NCBI RefSeq assembly: GCF_025144665.1
Contig: NZ_CP102294.1
Location: forward strand, 2,232,001-2,296,000
Origin: Alistipes ihumii AP11
GTDB lineage: Bacteria; Bacteroidota; Bacteroidia; Bacteroidales; Rikenellaceae
Direction of reading: 5' to 3'
Length of the DNA: 64,000 nucleotides
Both the position numbers and the translations under genes were made by a program. Below are positions 1-9,068 of the stretch, one piece after another (within the stretch, counting starts at the first letter, position 1; each line of letters opens with the position of its first letter). The notes below the pieces were generated by a model, which did not search any database, was not told the origin of the DNA, and worked only from the letters and a program-made list of their open reading frames with translations.

Positions 1-2
1 AC

Positions 3-230
3 TTCTACACCTACTCGAAGTATTCCGCCTCGCTCGAGGAGCTGGGCTTCGAGCAGCAGCCTCTGGTCACCGAGGGCGGTCATGCCAACTACCGCATCGA
101 GATCGTCGAGGCTTCGGAGCGGGGATTCCGGGCTACGGCGACGGCCGTGGTGGATTTCGACGGCGACGGCGAGTACAATGTCTGGGAGATCGATCAGGAC
201 AAAAACCTGAAAGAGACCGTCAAAGACTGA
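3..230 (+). CDS. Type II secretion major pseudopilin (GspG-like), C-terminal end only
   Basis: This is the last 75 codons of a gene that begins before the window; frame 3 is open from base 3 to a TGA at 228-230. The visible part ends with an Asp-rich stretch (DFDGDGEYNVWEIDQ), which resembles the Asp-rich end of GspG-type pseudopilins, where such residues often bind calcium. The N-terminal methylation motif lies outside the window, so the family call rests on this tail and on the next gene being a prepilin peptidase followed by GspE, secretin and GspF. In the complete system such a protein would be the main subunit of the periplasmic pseudopilus. Confidence 0.6.
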   Translation, partial: FYTYSKYSASLEELGFEQQPLVTEGGHANYRIEIVEASERGFRATATAVVDFDGDGEYNVWEIDQDKNLKETVKD

Positions 231-327
231 CCGGCAAACCGAACACGCAAACCTTTTTATAATCGGAGATCGGAGCAGCCGGTCCCGATCCCGGTCCCGA
301 TCGAATCCCATTACATTTTAACGAACG

Positions 328-810
328 ATGTGGCCACAAGCTCTATATCTGCTCCCGGTCGTTCCGGCCCTCTCGCTGGCCGTGTCGGATTTCCGGCATC
401 GGAGTATTCAGGCTTACGGGCTTGCCGCATTCGCTTCATGCGTATTGTCTACCGCTGTACTCATGTTGCCGGCACGGACGATACTGTACAATATGCTGAC
501 GAACGTATTGCTGCTGGGATGGATGTTCGGCGGCGTGTGGGTATATCTCCGCTTACGTTACCAGCGACAAGCAAATCTCTTTCGACAATACATCGGTTCG
601 GGAGACGTGTGGTTCCTCTTGCTGCTGACCCCTCTTTTCGCTTTGCCGGTCTATGTCGTGCTGCTTCTGTGCGGCTTCGCCTGCGGATTGCTCTACGGGA
701 CCTTCGTGCGGATCTTTTTCCGGAAAGAGACGACGATTCCGCTGGTTACGTTTCTAAGCCTGCCGCTGACCGCTTATATGTCGTACCGCTTTTACCTTTC
801 GCTGCCATGA
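328..810 (+). CDS. Prepilin peptidase, A24 family (GspO/PilD-like)
   Basis: A 160-residue, very hydrophobic protein with about five or six membrane segments. The two aspartates expected of A24 aspartic prepilin peptidases are visible: Asp21 in SDFRHRSI and Asp93 in GSGDVWF. It lacks the N-terminal cytoplasmic methylase domain of the long PilD form, so it is a short-form enzyme. It should cleave the leader of the pseudopilins encoded downstream at the inner membrane. Its TGA overlaps the start codon of gspE (ATGA at 807-810), which implies translational coupling. Family call is firm; substrate is inferred from context. Confidence 0.8.
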   Translation: MWPQALYLLPVVPALSLAVSDFRHRSIQAYGLAAFASCVLSTAVLMLPARTILYNMLTNVLLLGWMFGGVWVYLRLRYQRQANLFRQYIGSGDVWFLLLLTPLFALPVYVVLLLCGFACGLLYGTFVRIFFRKETTIPLVTFLSLPLTAYMSYRFYLSLP

Positions 811-2471
811 CCCTTCCCGAGCGCATACCGACCGAAATCGTGCAGTTGTTCGCTTCCGTCGAGGCGTGGAATTACCGGCTCGTGCCTTACGCGCGTAAGG
901 ATGGGGCCGTATTGTGCGCAGGGGAACGGGGACGCGACTACGCTTCCGTGTCACAGGAGATCGAGGTGCTGTCCGGATTCCGGGTACAGATCGAGCCGGT
1001 CGGGCCGGACGAGCTCTCCCTGCTGCTGAATCGCTACTACCGCCGGGAGGAGACTCGCCCGATATCGGGGCGGACGGCCGACTTGAGCCGCATCGGCAGC
1101 GGACAGGGCTTTCTTACGGACCTGATCGGCGAAGCATTCGACGAATATGCGAGCGACATCCATTTCGAGCCCTACGAGGAGCGCTGTCGCATCCGCCTGC
1201 GCATCGACGGCAAGCTCGTCGAGAAGTACGTGCTCGACCGGAGCGGTTACGCCTCGATCGTCAACCAAATCAAGATCATGGCGAACATGGATATTTCGGA
1301 GCGCCGCCTGCCGCAGGACGGGCGCATCCTCTACCACCGGGGCGATCGCAAGTTCGACCTGCGCGTCTCGTCGCTTCCGACGATTTACGGAGAGAAAGTC
1401 GTGCTGCGCCTGCTGACGCGCCATGCCGAGTTGCTGGAGCTCTCGAACCTCGGTTTCTCGGAGCGGCAGCTCGCCGACTACGAGTCGGCCATCGCGCGCC
1501 CGCACGGCATGGCGCTAATCACCGGACCTACCGGTTCGGGCAAGAGCACGACGCTCTATGCGACGCTCCGGCGGCTGAACCGCGAGTCGGGCAACATCCT
1601 TACGATCGAGGACCCGGTCGAATACACGCTCGAGGGAGTGAACCAGGTACAGCTCAAAGAGGAGATCGGCCTGACCTTCGGCGCTGCGCTGCGCACCTTT
1701 CTGCGTCAGGACCCGGACATCATCATGCTCGGCGAGATCCGCGACGCCGATACGGCGGCGATGGCGATCCGCAGCTCGCTGACGGGCCATCTCGTGTTCT
1801 CGACGATCCATACGAACAGCGCATGGGGCAGCGTCTCGCGGCTGCGGGACATGGGCGTGCATCCGTACCTGCTCTCCGGCACGCTGATCCTTTGCGCCGC
1901 GCAGCGGCTCGTCCGCCTGCTGTGTCCCGACTGTAAAAAGGAGGCGATGCTGACCGAGCCGGAATACGAACAAATATACGGTCAGCCGAGGTACTCCGAT
2001 AGAAAGGGCACGGGAGAACGGATCTCGGAAGCCGCAGCCCCGGGCGACGATGCGGACGCGAACCGGACGGAGCCTTTCCCGCCGGCTGGCCCGCGCGACG
2101 GCGCAGGCCGTATACCCGCTTCGGGGAGAACCGGACCGCAGCCGGCCGGGAAAGCGGCCCGCAACGACTCCGGCCATCCGTCGCCCCCGACCGGCTCCGC
2201 ATCATGCGGAACGGGGGATGCGCCTGCCCGGACGCACTTCCGTCCCGTCGGCTGCGAGCGATGTTACTACACGGGCTACCGGGGCCGCCGGGCGATCTAC
2301 GAGGTGATCCCGATCGACGACGAGCTCGCCGAGGCCGTTCGCGAGAGCCGTCCCGATATCGCCCCGCTGCTCAAGAAACGTGGCATCACCACGCTGAAAG
2401 ACTCGGCCCTCGATCTGTTCCTTTCCGGGCAGACGTCACTCGAGGAGGTACTGCCGCTGCTCAGGGAGTGA
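807..2471 (+). CDS. gspE: Type II secretion / pilus assembly ATPase GspE (PulE)
   Basis: A 554-residue cytoplasmic hexameric ATPase that powers pseudopilus assembly. Visible are Walker A GPTGSGKST (residues 240-248), an Asp box and Walker B with IMLGEIRD, the HTN motif after it, and two Cys pairs of the C-terminal zinc element: CPDC (Cys373, Cys376) and CERC (Cys483, Cys486). The frame is open up to 330, but the ATG at 807 overlaps the stop of the peptidase gene and gives a normal N-terminus. The odd part is about 106 residues rich in Pro, Gly, Arg and Ala between the two Cys pairs, where the family usually has only a few dozen. That insert looks disordered and is typical of the filler seen elsewhere in this operon. 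Confidence 0.92.
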   Translation: MTLPERIPTEIVQLFASVEAWNYRLVPYARKDGAVLCAGERGRDYASVSQEIEVLSGFRVQIEPVGPDELSLLLNRYYRREETRPISGRTADLSRIGSGQGFLTDLIGEAFDEYASDIHFEPYEERCRIRLRIDGKLVEKYVLDRSGYASIVNQIKIMANMDISERRLPQDGRILYHRGDRKFDLRVSSLPTIYGEKVVLRLLTRHAELLELSNLGFSERQLADYESAIARPHGMALITGPTGSGKSTTLYATLRRLNRESGNILTIEDPVEYTLEGVNQVQLKEEIGLTFGAALRTFLRQDPDIIMLGEIRDADTAAMAIRSSLTGHLVFSTIHTNSAWGSVSRLRDMGVHPYLLSGTLILCAAQRLVRLLCPDCKKEAMLTEPEYEQIYGQPRYSDRKGTGERISEAAAPGDDADANRTEPFPPAGPRDGAGRIPASGRTGPQPAGKAARNDSGHPSPPTGSASCGTGDAPARTHFRPVGCERCYYTGYRGRRAIYEVIPIDDELAEAVRESRPDIAPLLKKRGITTLKDSALDLFLSGQTSLEEVLPLLRE

Positions 2472-2583
2472 ATACGGATCACGCATCGATAATCCATACG
2501 CCGCTCATACTCCGAATCGCCTAAACGAACGACCCGACACTACCTATTTTATTCGATACGACCTGCCCAATAACCCGCAACCT

Positions 2584-4470
2584 ATGAAGAACCTATACCT
2601 CTTTTCGATTCTGCTGGTCTGGACGCTGTGTCTTCCTGCCGCCGTGTCGGCGCAGTCCGACGGCACGGAGCGTATCGCCGCGATCCGCGCCCGGCTCGAC
2701 ACGCTGACCCGGCGCGACGAAGCCTACCTCGGCGAGGTGGATCTGTCGGTGGGCGAGGCTCCGCTCTCCGAGCTGCTGCGCTCGGTGGCCCAAGTGGGCG
2801 GTGTGAACCTGAGCGTGCGCGACGGGGCGAACCTGACGGTGAGCTGCAACTTCACGCGGGCCCGCATCGACGAGCTGTTGCTGTTTCTGTGCGAGCAGTA
2901 CGGACTGGACGTGCAGGTCATCGGGAATATCGTCTCCGTATTCCCGTACAAAGCGCCTGTCGCTCCGCCGCCCGAACCGTCGGTGCGGTTCGACCGCTCC
3001 GACTCGACGCTCAGCTACGACCTGATCGCCGTGCCGCTGCGCGAGGTAGCCCGGCGCATTACCGACAGCACGGGCGTGAACCTGATCGTTCCGCAGACGC
3101 TGTACGAACGGCCCGTATCGGGCTACATCGCGGCGATGCCTTTCGCCGAAGCGCTCGGCTCGCTGGCCGAGATCAACAAGCTGGAGGTTACCCCCGTCAA
3201 GGGCAGCGGAGCATGGGCATTCTCCGAGCCGCCTTCCGAGACCGGAGGCTCGCCCGCTCCCGCCTCGAACTATGTCCGTCGCCGGCAGTTCGCAGCCTCT
3301 CAGCTTTCGGTGGACAGTACGGGGCGAATCACGGCGATGATCGACCGGGGCAACATATACGACATCATACTCGATGTCTGCGAGCAGTTGAAACTCGACT
3401 ATTTCTTTATCACGCCCGTCAATGCGCAGACGAGCATCTACCTGAAAAACACCGACGCGAAAACGCTGTTCGACCTGCTGCTCACGGGCACGGCCTACAC
3501 CTACTACGAGGAGGGAGGCGTCTATATGTTCGGCGAGGCGAAACGCGAGGGCCTGTTCTCGACGCGCATCGTCCCGATGCATTACCGCACGGTGGACAAG
3601 CTCGCGGAAGCGATCCCCGACAACCTGAAAAAGGGGGTGCAAACGGCCGCTTTCGGCGATCTGAACAGCATGATCCTGAGCGGCGATCAGCGACAGGTAG
3701 CCCGCATCGAGCAGTTCCTGCGCTCGATCGACCGCACCGTGCCGCTCATCACGATCGAGGTGATGATCGTCGACGCCTCGAAGGACGTGCTGCTGGAAGC
3801 GGGTCTCGGCCTCGGATTGGGTACGGAGCCGACGCAGACGAGCGGTACGCTCTCCCCGGGTCTCGACATGACGCTCGGGGCGGGAGCCGTCAACAGTCTG
3901 GCAAATAAGATAGGTCTTGTAAAGCTCGGAAAGGTGACGCCGAACTTTTATGCCAGCCTGAAGGCGATGGAGCAGGACGGCACGATCGAGCTGCGCTCGA
4001 CGCCCCGGCTCTCGACGCTCAACGGCCGCGAGGCGGTGCTCACCAGCGGGGAGATGCAGTATTACAAGGAGACGAACAATACTTACATGGGTACGCAGAA
4101 CCCCGTGCAGTCGACCTCTTACGTCTGGAAAAGCGTCGAGGCGAACATGACCCTTTCGATCACGCCCTATGTGAGCGAGGACGGCCATATCACGATGACG
4201 ATCGACCTGTCGCAAAGCGAGTTCACCGACCGTACCGAAAAGGAGGCTCCGCCGGGGACTACCACGCGCAGTTTCCGTTCGATGGTGCGCGTGAAAAACG
4301 AGGAGACGGTGCTGCTGGGCGGCATCGACCGGCAGTCGCGCGAGAAAAGCTCGCAGGGACTGCCTTTCATCGCCCGCGTGCCGGTGCTCAAATGGATCTT
4401 CGGCACGCACAAGAACAACAAACAGGAACGCCGGCTGAACGTATTCATCAAACCGACCGTGGTCGAATAG
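2584..4470 (+). CDS. gspD: Secretin, GspD/PilQ family outer-membrane channel
   Basis: A 628-residue protein with a signal peptide (residues 1-23, cut near AVSA/QSDG). An STN-like domain (about 47-120) and further N-domain repeats follow, and a C-terminal secretin domain ends in VPVLKWIFGTHKNNKQERRLNVFIKP, a pattern typical of secretin beta-barrels. It would form the gated outer-membrane pore of the system. The 112-base gap after gspE and the 95-base gap before the next gene contain no gene. No separate pilotin is visible, although the lipoprotein at 6082 is a candidate helper. The family call is firm; whether the machine exports proteins or builds a pilus is open. Confidence 0.9.
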   Translation: MKNLYLFSILLVWTLCLPAAVSAQSDGTERIAAIRARLDTLTRRDEAYLGEVDLSVGEAPLSELLRSVAQVGGVNLSVRDGANLTVSCNFTRARIDELLLFLCEQYGLDVQVIGNIVSVFPYKAPVAPPPEPSVRFDRSDSTLSYDLIAVPLREVARRITDSTGVNLIVPQTLYERPVSGYIAAMPFAEALGSLAEINKLEVTPVKGSGAWAFSEPPSETGGSPAPASNYVRRRQFAASQLSVDSTGRITAMIDRGNIYDIILDVCEQLKLDYFFITPVNAQTSIYLKNTDAKTLFDLLLTGTAYTYYEEGGVYMFGEAKREGLFSTRIVPMHYRTVDKLAEAIPDNLKKGVQTAAFGDLNSMILSGDQRQVARIEQFLRSIDRTVPLITIEVMIVDASKDVLLEAGLGLGLGTEPTQTSGTLSPGLDMTLGAGAVNSLANKIGLVKLGKVTPNFYASLKAMEQDGTIELRSTPRLSTLNGREAVLTSGEMQYYKETNNTYMGTQNPVQSTSYVWKSVEANMTLSITPYVSEDGHITMTIDLSQSEFTDRTEKEAPPGTTTRSFRSMVRVKNEETVLLGGIDRQSREKSSQGLPFIARVPVLKWIFGTHKNNKQERRLNVFIKPTVVE

Positions 4471-4565
4471 AAATGAAAAACAACCCCTCGTCAAATCGCC
4501 CGACCGCAGGTCTCTGTCCCGGAAACCCCGACCGGAACGAACGCCTTGGGAAAGCATACTGAATC

Positions 4566-5579
4566 ATGAAAAGAAAACTTTTGCAACGACTCGTCGGTCC
4601 TTCGACCGTGCTCTGCATCCGCTTCGGGGAGGCGGACCGCTACGCGATGCGCCTGTTCGTACTCGGTCTCGATCGAAGCGGTCTCCGAATCCTGCGGGAG
4701 TGCGCCGATCCCGACGCCGATGCGCTGAAAAAGGAGTGCTCGGGCCGTCCCGTCCTGATTTCGGTCTCCGGGTACGGAATCGTCACGAAGCCGACCGAAG
4801 ATACGGCGATCGTCGAAAAGGTGACCTCGGATCCCGAAACGTTCGCATGGAGCTTTTCGGACGAAAAGGAGGATTCAGGGAGTATCAGCTTCGTTCGCCG
4901 CGAGCAAGTCGAACCGCTCGGGCAACGGCTCGCGGCGAACGGCATTCCTTCCATAAATATTCGCTACGAGCGGGTGGCGGCAGATCCCGAGCAAGAGGCC
5001 CTGCGGCAAGCGGAACGTTTTTATCGCGATACGTTGAAATGGCGCACGCTTCTGCGCCCTACACCCGAAGGCCGCATGGTCGCTAAAGCGGCGGAACGCC
5101 GCCTGCGGCTGCCCGTGCTGGGCCTGATGCTGCTTCTGCTCGTAGTCAATACGTTTGCTTCCGGTTCGCTTCAAGAGCGTCGCGCACAGCAGCGGAGCGT
5201 GCTTTCCGCCCGGGAAAAGAGGCAGGACACATCGCAGGCCCGCTCCGAGCAGCGGCGAGCGGCCGTAGCGGAGTTTTCGCGCAGGCTGCCGTACCGTCAT
5301 GCCCTGTTGCTGGACCGGGTAGCCTCTCACGTACCGCCCGCCGTAACGTTGAGCGTTTTGGCTGTACAACCTATAAGCAAAGCATTGGAGGATGGCCGTG
5401 ACCCGGTATTCCTTATCGAGACACTTTCGATCCGGGGCGTAACGAACGATGCGTCGACCGTATCGGAACTGATGACCGGATTACGCTCCGAACCGCCGCT
5501 GCACGAAGCTCGGCTCGAAGGCTTGGAGCAAAACCGCGAAAGCGGTGCGACTGAATTCAAGATAACCGTCGCCTTATGA
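4566..5579 (+). CDS. GspL/PilM-N-like inner-membrane platform protein
   Basis: A 337-residue protein with a cytoplasmic N-terminal part, one transmembrane helix at about 183-198 (LPVLGLMLLLLVVNTFAS) and a periplasmic part that begins with an Arg/Gln-rich coiled region. This topology matches GspL, or a PilM-PilN fusion, which connects the ATPase to the periplasmic parts. I see no clear actin-like ATP-binding motif, so the N-terminal domain may be degenerate. Its stop overlaps the start of the next gene (ATGA at 5576-5579). The assignment rests on topology and position rather than on a diagnostic motif. Confidence 0.6.
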   Translation: MKRKLLQRLVGPSTVLCIRFGEADRYAMRLFVLGLDRSGLRILRECADPDADALKKECSGRPVLISVSGYGIVTKPTEDTAIVEKVTSDPETFAWSFSDEKEDSGSISFVRREQVEPLGQRLAANGIPSINIRYERVAADPEQEALRQAERFYRDTLKWRTLLRPTPEGRMVAKAAERRLRLPVLGLMLLLLVVNTFASGSLQERRAQQRSVLSAREKRQDTSQARSEQRRAAVAEFSRRLPYRHALLLDRVASHVPPAVTLSVLAVQPISKALEDGRDPVFLIETLSIRGVTNDASTVSELMTGLRSEPPLHEARLEGLEQNRESGATEFKITVAL

Positions 5580-6070
5580 ACCGGATCGGCAAATACGAAG
5601 GAGTCGTGCGTCTGGTCCTGCTGCTGGTCGTGCTGCCTGCGGCCGTGTACCGGTTATCGTTGGGGCGTACGGTCGCGCTGTGGGGTGAAGTGCGCAGGAC
5701 GGAACGAATGCTCGCGGAGGCGGAGGCCGCACCTGTACAACCGGATGCGTCTGTCGTCATGCTCGATACGGTGGAACTGATCGCCGGGGGCGGCCTGCTC
5801 GAGCTGTTGGAGCGCCTTGACCCGGATAGCTCCGTCCGAATCGTCAGCTACACGCCTTATCTGACCCGCAAGGGTGACGACTTCACGCTGTGCACGGCCG
5901 AGATCGTGCTTTCGGGAGGCTTCGCTCCGCTACTGCGGACCCTCGACGCGACGGAGCGGGAACTCTCCGGCTGCCGTTTGCTTTCTTCGGAGTTCAAAAC
6001 GATCCGCCGGGGACGGCAGACCTCGCTGCTGTTGACCCTCGTTGTCCAGCAACTGACCGATAAACCGTAA
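5576..6070 (+). CDS. GspM/PilO-like inner-membrane protein
   Basis: A 164-residue protein with one N-terminal membrane helix (about residues 10-27) followed by a short helical stretch and a small alpha/beta periplasmic domain. Size, topology and position directly after a GspL-like gene fit GspM or PilO, which pair with GspL/PilN to form the assembly platform. Translation is probably coupled to the upstream gene through the four-base overlap. No sequence motif is diagnostic. Confidence 0.55.
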   Translation: MNRIGKYEGVVRLVLLLVVLPAAVYRLSLGRTVALWGEVRRTERMLAEAEAAPVQPDASVVMLDTVELIAGGGLLELLERLDPDSSVRIVSYTPYLTRKGDDFTLCTAEIVLSGGFAPLLRTLDATERELSGCRLLSSEFKTIRRGRQTSLLLTLVVQQLTDKP

Positions 6071-6081
6071 ACCCTTGTGAT

Positions 6082-7053
6082 ATGAAATCCGATCCGACAA
6101 ACCGTTCCCTCCGGCCGTTTCGGCCCGACGCCCGTCGGTCCGACCGCAAAACGCCGATCCGGACAGAAAGGCTCTCCGCAGACTTTCCGGCAGGCGGGGC
6201 CGATACGTGCGAGTCCGAATCCCGTTCGACGTCCGGGACGATCCCGATCCGTCGAACGGGCTCCGCCGACCTGTTCCGGACGGCCTGCGCGCTTTTGTTT
6301 TTGCTGCCGTTGCTTTCGGGCTGCGACGACATTTTCGAGCAGGATATCGACCGGGCCCGGATCGAAGTGGTCGCACCGAAGCACGACGCGCATATCGAAG
6401 CCGGCGAGGTGACTTTTCTCTGGCGGCCCCTCTCGGGAGCCCGTAACTACCGGCTCACGGTCGTCTCGCCGAGCTTCGCCCGTGCTTCGCGCGTATGGGC
6501 CGACACGACATTGCGCGCCGATTCCCTCCATGCGGCCGACCGCTTCTCGCTGACGCTCGACGAAGGGGACTATCAGTGGAGCCTGCAGGCTTTCAACGGC
6601 GTTTACCGAAGCGAGGAGAGCGTCTATTCGCTGAGGGTCGATCCCGCTGCGGCGGACGAGTCGCAATCGCTTTCCGATCCGCAAGAACCCGCAGAGGAAG
6701 GGGACGATATGCATGAGGCGTTCGCAGTCCCGGGCAGGGAAGGTCTTTCCGGCAGCGATGGGCTCGCCATGCCGAATCCCTCGACTGAATCTGCGGGGGG
6801 CGTCGGACCTGAGCGTCCGAACGGTCCGGAGAACCGATTCGAGTCCTGCCGTGGCAGGAATGGGATGCTTTCGATCACGTATCGCGCGCCACGGCAGACT
6901 ATTTCAGGTATCGCGTTCGGGCCGGCCGAAAGACGATTGCCGACGGAGAGCGACGGCGGGTTGCGGCCTGCCGGTCCGACATGGGCACTCCGCTCCGATA
7001 TGCTATCGGCGAAAAAACGCTTTTCAGGTCACGAAACTCTTTCCGAGCCATGA
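6082..7053 (+). CDS. Secretion-operon lipoprotein with an Ig/FN3-like domain
   Basis: A 323-residue product with a lipobox (LPLLSGC, Cys81) followed by a beta-sandwich-like segment (residues about 88-195: VTFLWRPLSGARNYRLTVVS, then YQWSLQAF) of the kind common in Bacteroidota surface lipoproteins. Two things are odd. The lipobox lies 80 residues from the only ATG, behind an Arg/Ser/Pro-rich leader, so the true start may be a non-ATG codon nearer the hydrophobic run. The last 120 or so residues look low-complexity, while another frame in 6816-7040 reads as a more protein-like sequence, so a frameshift is possible. The stop overlaps the next start (ATGA at 7050-7053), which argues for the frame given. 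Confidence 0.6.
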   Translation: MKSDPTNRSLRPFRPDARRSDRKTPIRTERLSADFPAGGADTCESESRSTSGTIPIRRTGSADLFRTACALLFLLPLLSGCDDIFEQDIDRARIEVVAPKHDAHIEAGEVTFLWRPLSGARNYRLTVVSPSFARASRVWADTTLRADSLHAADRFSLTLDEGDYQWSLQAFNGVYRSEESVYSLRVDPAAADESQSLSDPQEPAEEGDDMHEAFAVPGREGLSGSDGLAMPNPSTESAGGVGPERPNGPENRFESCRGRNGMLSITYRAPRQTISGIAFGPAERRLPTESDGGLRPAGPTWALRSDMLSAKKRFSGHETLSEP

Positions 7054-7511
7054 AATCCCGTCCGCTGACATACCTGTTACTCGTCGTAGCGCTCGGTATC
7101 TGGGGCGTCGTGGCGTGGAAGCTCTTTTTCTCCGGGCCGAAACCTGCGGCTTCCGATCCGGCTGCCGTGCCCGTTGCCCGGAACAATCCCCGTGCGGACA
7201 TCGATACGCTGCGACTCGACTATCCCGATCCGTTCCTGCGTGCGGTTGCGACGAGACCTTCCGTCCCGGCATCCACGTCGGCCAAAGCGCCCGTGCGGTC
7301 GAAAGCGAAGAACGAACGTCCTGCCGCCAAGCTCGCCTGTACGGGCCGTATCCGTAAGGAAGGAACCGACCGTTATCTGATCTCGATCGATGGTCGGAAC
7401 CATCTGCTGCGGCAGGGCGAGTCGGCCGGAGGCTTCAGACTGCATGCGGTCGGAGCCGATTCGCTATGGCTCGCGGCGGACGGTCGGAAATACGGATTGA
7501 AAATTCCCTGA
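7050..7511 (+). CDS. GspC/PilP-like small periplasmic coupling protein
   Basis: A 153-residue protein with one N-terminal membrane helix (about 7-27), a Pro/Ala-rich linker and a C-terminal domain (about 95-153: ACTGRIRKEGTDRYLISIDG, then HLLRQGESAGGFRLHAVGADS). That domain has the small beta-barrel pattern of the GspC/PilP homology region, which links the inner-membrane platform to the secretin. The frame is open back to 6981, but ATG 7050 overlaps the upstream stop and leads directly into the membrane helix. Call by domain pattern and context. Confidence 0.55.
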   Translation: MKSRPLTYLLLVVALGIWGVVAWKLFFSGPKPAASDPAAVPVARNNPRADIDTLRLDYPDPFLRAVATRPSVPASTSAKAPVRSKAKNERPAAKLACTGRIRKEGTDRYLISIDGRNHLLRQGESAGGFRLHAVGADSLWLAADGRKYGLKIP

Positions 7512-7661
7512 GCTGTGAACTGCCCGGATTCCGATACAAAGAATATGGAGCCGGAATACGGCTCCCGGTTTCGCAGACCGATGAATACTCGGACTCGTTC
7601 CGTACTCCGAACTCCGATATCTCGACTGTTCTGTTTTATAGCTGCTAAGGTAAATAGTACG

Positions 7662-9068
7662 ATGAAAAATACGATGAAAGGAATCGGACCATACTCAGTA
7701 AGAATCGACCGTCCGCTGTGCCGAGGGGTTCCGCATGTTTTCCCTCCGGCGGAGAACCCGGAGCCGGATCACGGTCGCAAGGCGGTCGTCCCGAGGCCGA
7801 GTCGACCGGCCGGACGGTCTGCTTTCCATTCGGCCTGCCTTCCCGCCGGCGTACTGGCTACGGTGCTGGTCGTCTCGGCATTGATGCTGCTTTCGGTGCT
7901 GGGCGTACTCGCGTTGTGGGAGTCCGATTTTCTGTTCTTCTCCCGCGCGGGCTACCTCTCGCGGCAACGGGCGAACGTCGAGTCGGCCTTCGTTCTGTAC
8001 GCCGCCGACAGCACGCTGACAGCAAGGCTTGACGAGCAGGGCGGCCTGCGGCTTTACGACGGCCAGCCCGACAGTCGGGTGCGGATCGCCGTCCGGCCGT
8101 GGGGACTGTACGAGGCCGTGCGCATCGAGGCGGCCGATCCCCGGATCGCCCCGACCCGGCTGTTCGGGTCGGCCGCCCCCTTCGCATGTTCGCCGGGCGA
8201 AGAAAGCGGTCTCTGGTATGCGACCGATGCCGCTTCGTTGTCGCTTGCGGGACGCACCTCGCTGCACGGATGCTTGAGGCTTCCCCGCCACGGCGTGCAG
8301 TACGGACAAATCCGTTCGATCTTTTTCTGCGGCGAACGGATCGAAGGAGCCCGTACCGCTTATGCCGGCAAGGAGCTTCCGCCGGTCCGAACCGATGCCC
8401 GCCGAATGACCGACAGTCTGTTGCGCCTGCTCGAAGCTCCCGGGGCATGGATGCCTACGCCGGACAGTCTGAGCGTCGGATTCGGCGAGACGGAGCCCCG
8501 GCTGCTGGATGCCGGGAGCTTCGGACCGGGAGCTCTGATCGAAGGCATGGCCGTGCTGCTGGGAGAGGAGGTGTCCATCGACAGCACCTGCCGTCTGCGC
8601 GATGTGCTGGTCGTGGGGCGCACGATCCGCGTGGGAGACGGATTTCGGGGAAGAGCTCAACTATTCGCATCGGACACCGTTCTGATAGGGCAGCGGGTGA
8701 CGCTCGATTACCCGTCGGGAATGTTCGTCGCGCGGGAGAACCCCGACCGTTATATCGAAATCGGCCCGCACAGCCGCGTCGAGGGCTATGCGATCGTCGA
8801 CGGGGAAGGTCGACCCGATGTAAAACGCGCGAACTACCGACAGGACCGCACGGCCGTACTGCGGGGACTGCTGTGGACGGACGGCGCGGCGCAGGTGCAA
8901 GGTATCGTATCGGGCTGCATGGCGGCGAACCGCCTGGTCTACTACTCTCCCGAAGGGTACTACGAGGACATGCTCTACGATCTGACGCTGCTCGAAAACC
9001 TGGCGACGGCCTACCCGCTGTGGGCGGCGACGGCCTACCGGAGAAAGGAGGCGGGATGGGTGCGATAA
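7662..9068 (+). CDS. Membrane-anchored GspK/PilX-like protein of the secretion operon
   Basis: A protein of 468 residues from ATG 7662; the frame is open back to an ATG at 7515, but that extra stretch looks like low-complexity leader. A membrane helix at about 62-85 (AGVLATVLVVSALMLLSVLG) is followed by WESDFLFFSRAGYLSRQRANVESAF. This is the layout of PilX/GspK minor pilins or of membrane proteins that sit beside pseudopilins. The large remainder is beta-rich with repeated short strands and no motif I recognise. It overlaps the next pseudopilin gene by 13 bases. About 60 residues of Pro/Arg-rich sequence precede the helix even from the shorter start, which is unusual for an exported pilin-like protein. 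Confidence 0.6.
   Translation: MKNTMKGIGPYSVRIDRPLCRGVPHVFPPAENPEPDHGRKAVVPRPSRPAGRSAFHSACLPAGVLATVLVVSALMLLSVLGVLALWESDFLFFSRAGYLSRQRANVESAFVLYAADSTLTARLDEQGGLRLYDGQPDSRVRIAVRPWGLYEAVRIEAADPRIAPTRLFGSAAPFACSPGEESGLWYATDAASLSLAGRTSLHGCLRLPRHGVQYGQIRSIFFCGERIEGARTAYAGKELPPVRTDARRMTDSLLRLLEAPGAWMPTPDSLSVGFGETEPRLLDAGSFGPGALIEGMAVLLGEEVSIDSTCRLRDVLVVGRTIRVGDGFRGRAQLFASDTVLIGQRVTLDYPSGMFVARENPDRYIEIGPHSRVEGYAIVDGEGRPDVKRANYRQDRTAVLRGLLWTDGAAQVQGIVSGCMAANRLVYYSPEGYYEDMLYDLTLLENLATAYPLWAATAYRRKEAGWVR

Noticed and set aside
330..806. N-terminal extension of the GspE frame upstream of ATG 807
   Set aside because: It lies antiparallel in frame to the prepilin peptidase gene, is Arg-rich, and ATG 807 overlaps the peptidase stop as expected for coupled genes.
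2593..4557. 654-codon minus-strand ORF antisense to the secretin gene
   Set aside because: It is a shadow in GC-rich DNA: His/Arg-rich, no domain, and fully opposite to a clear secretin.
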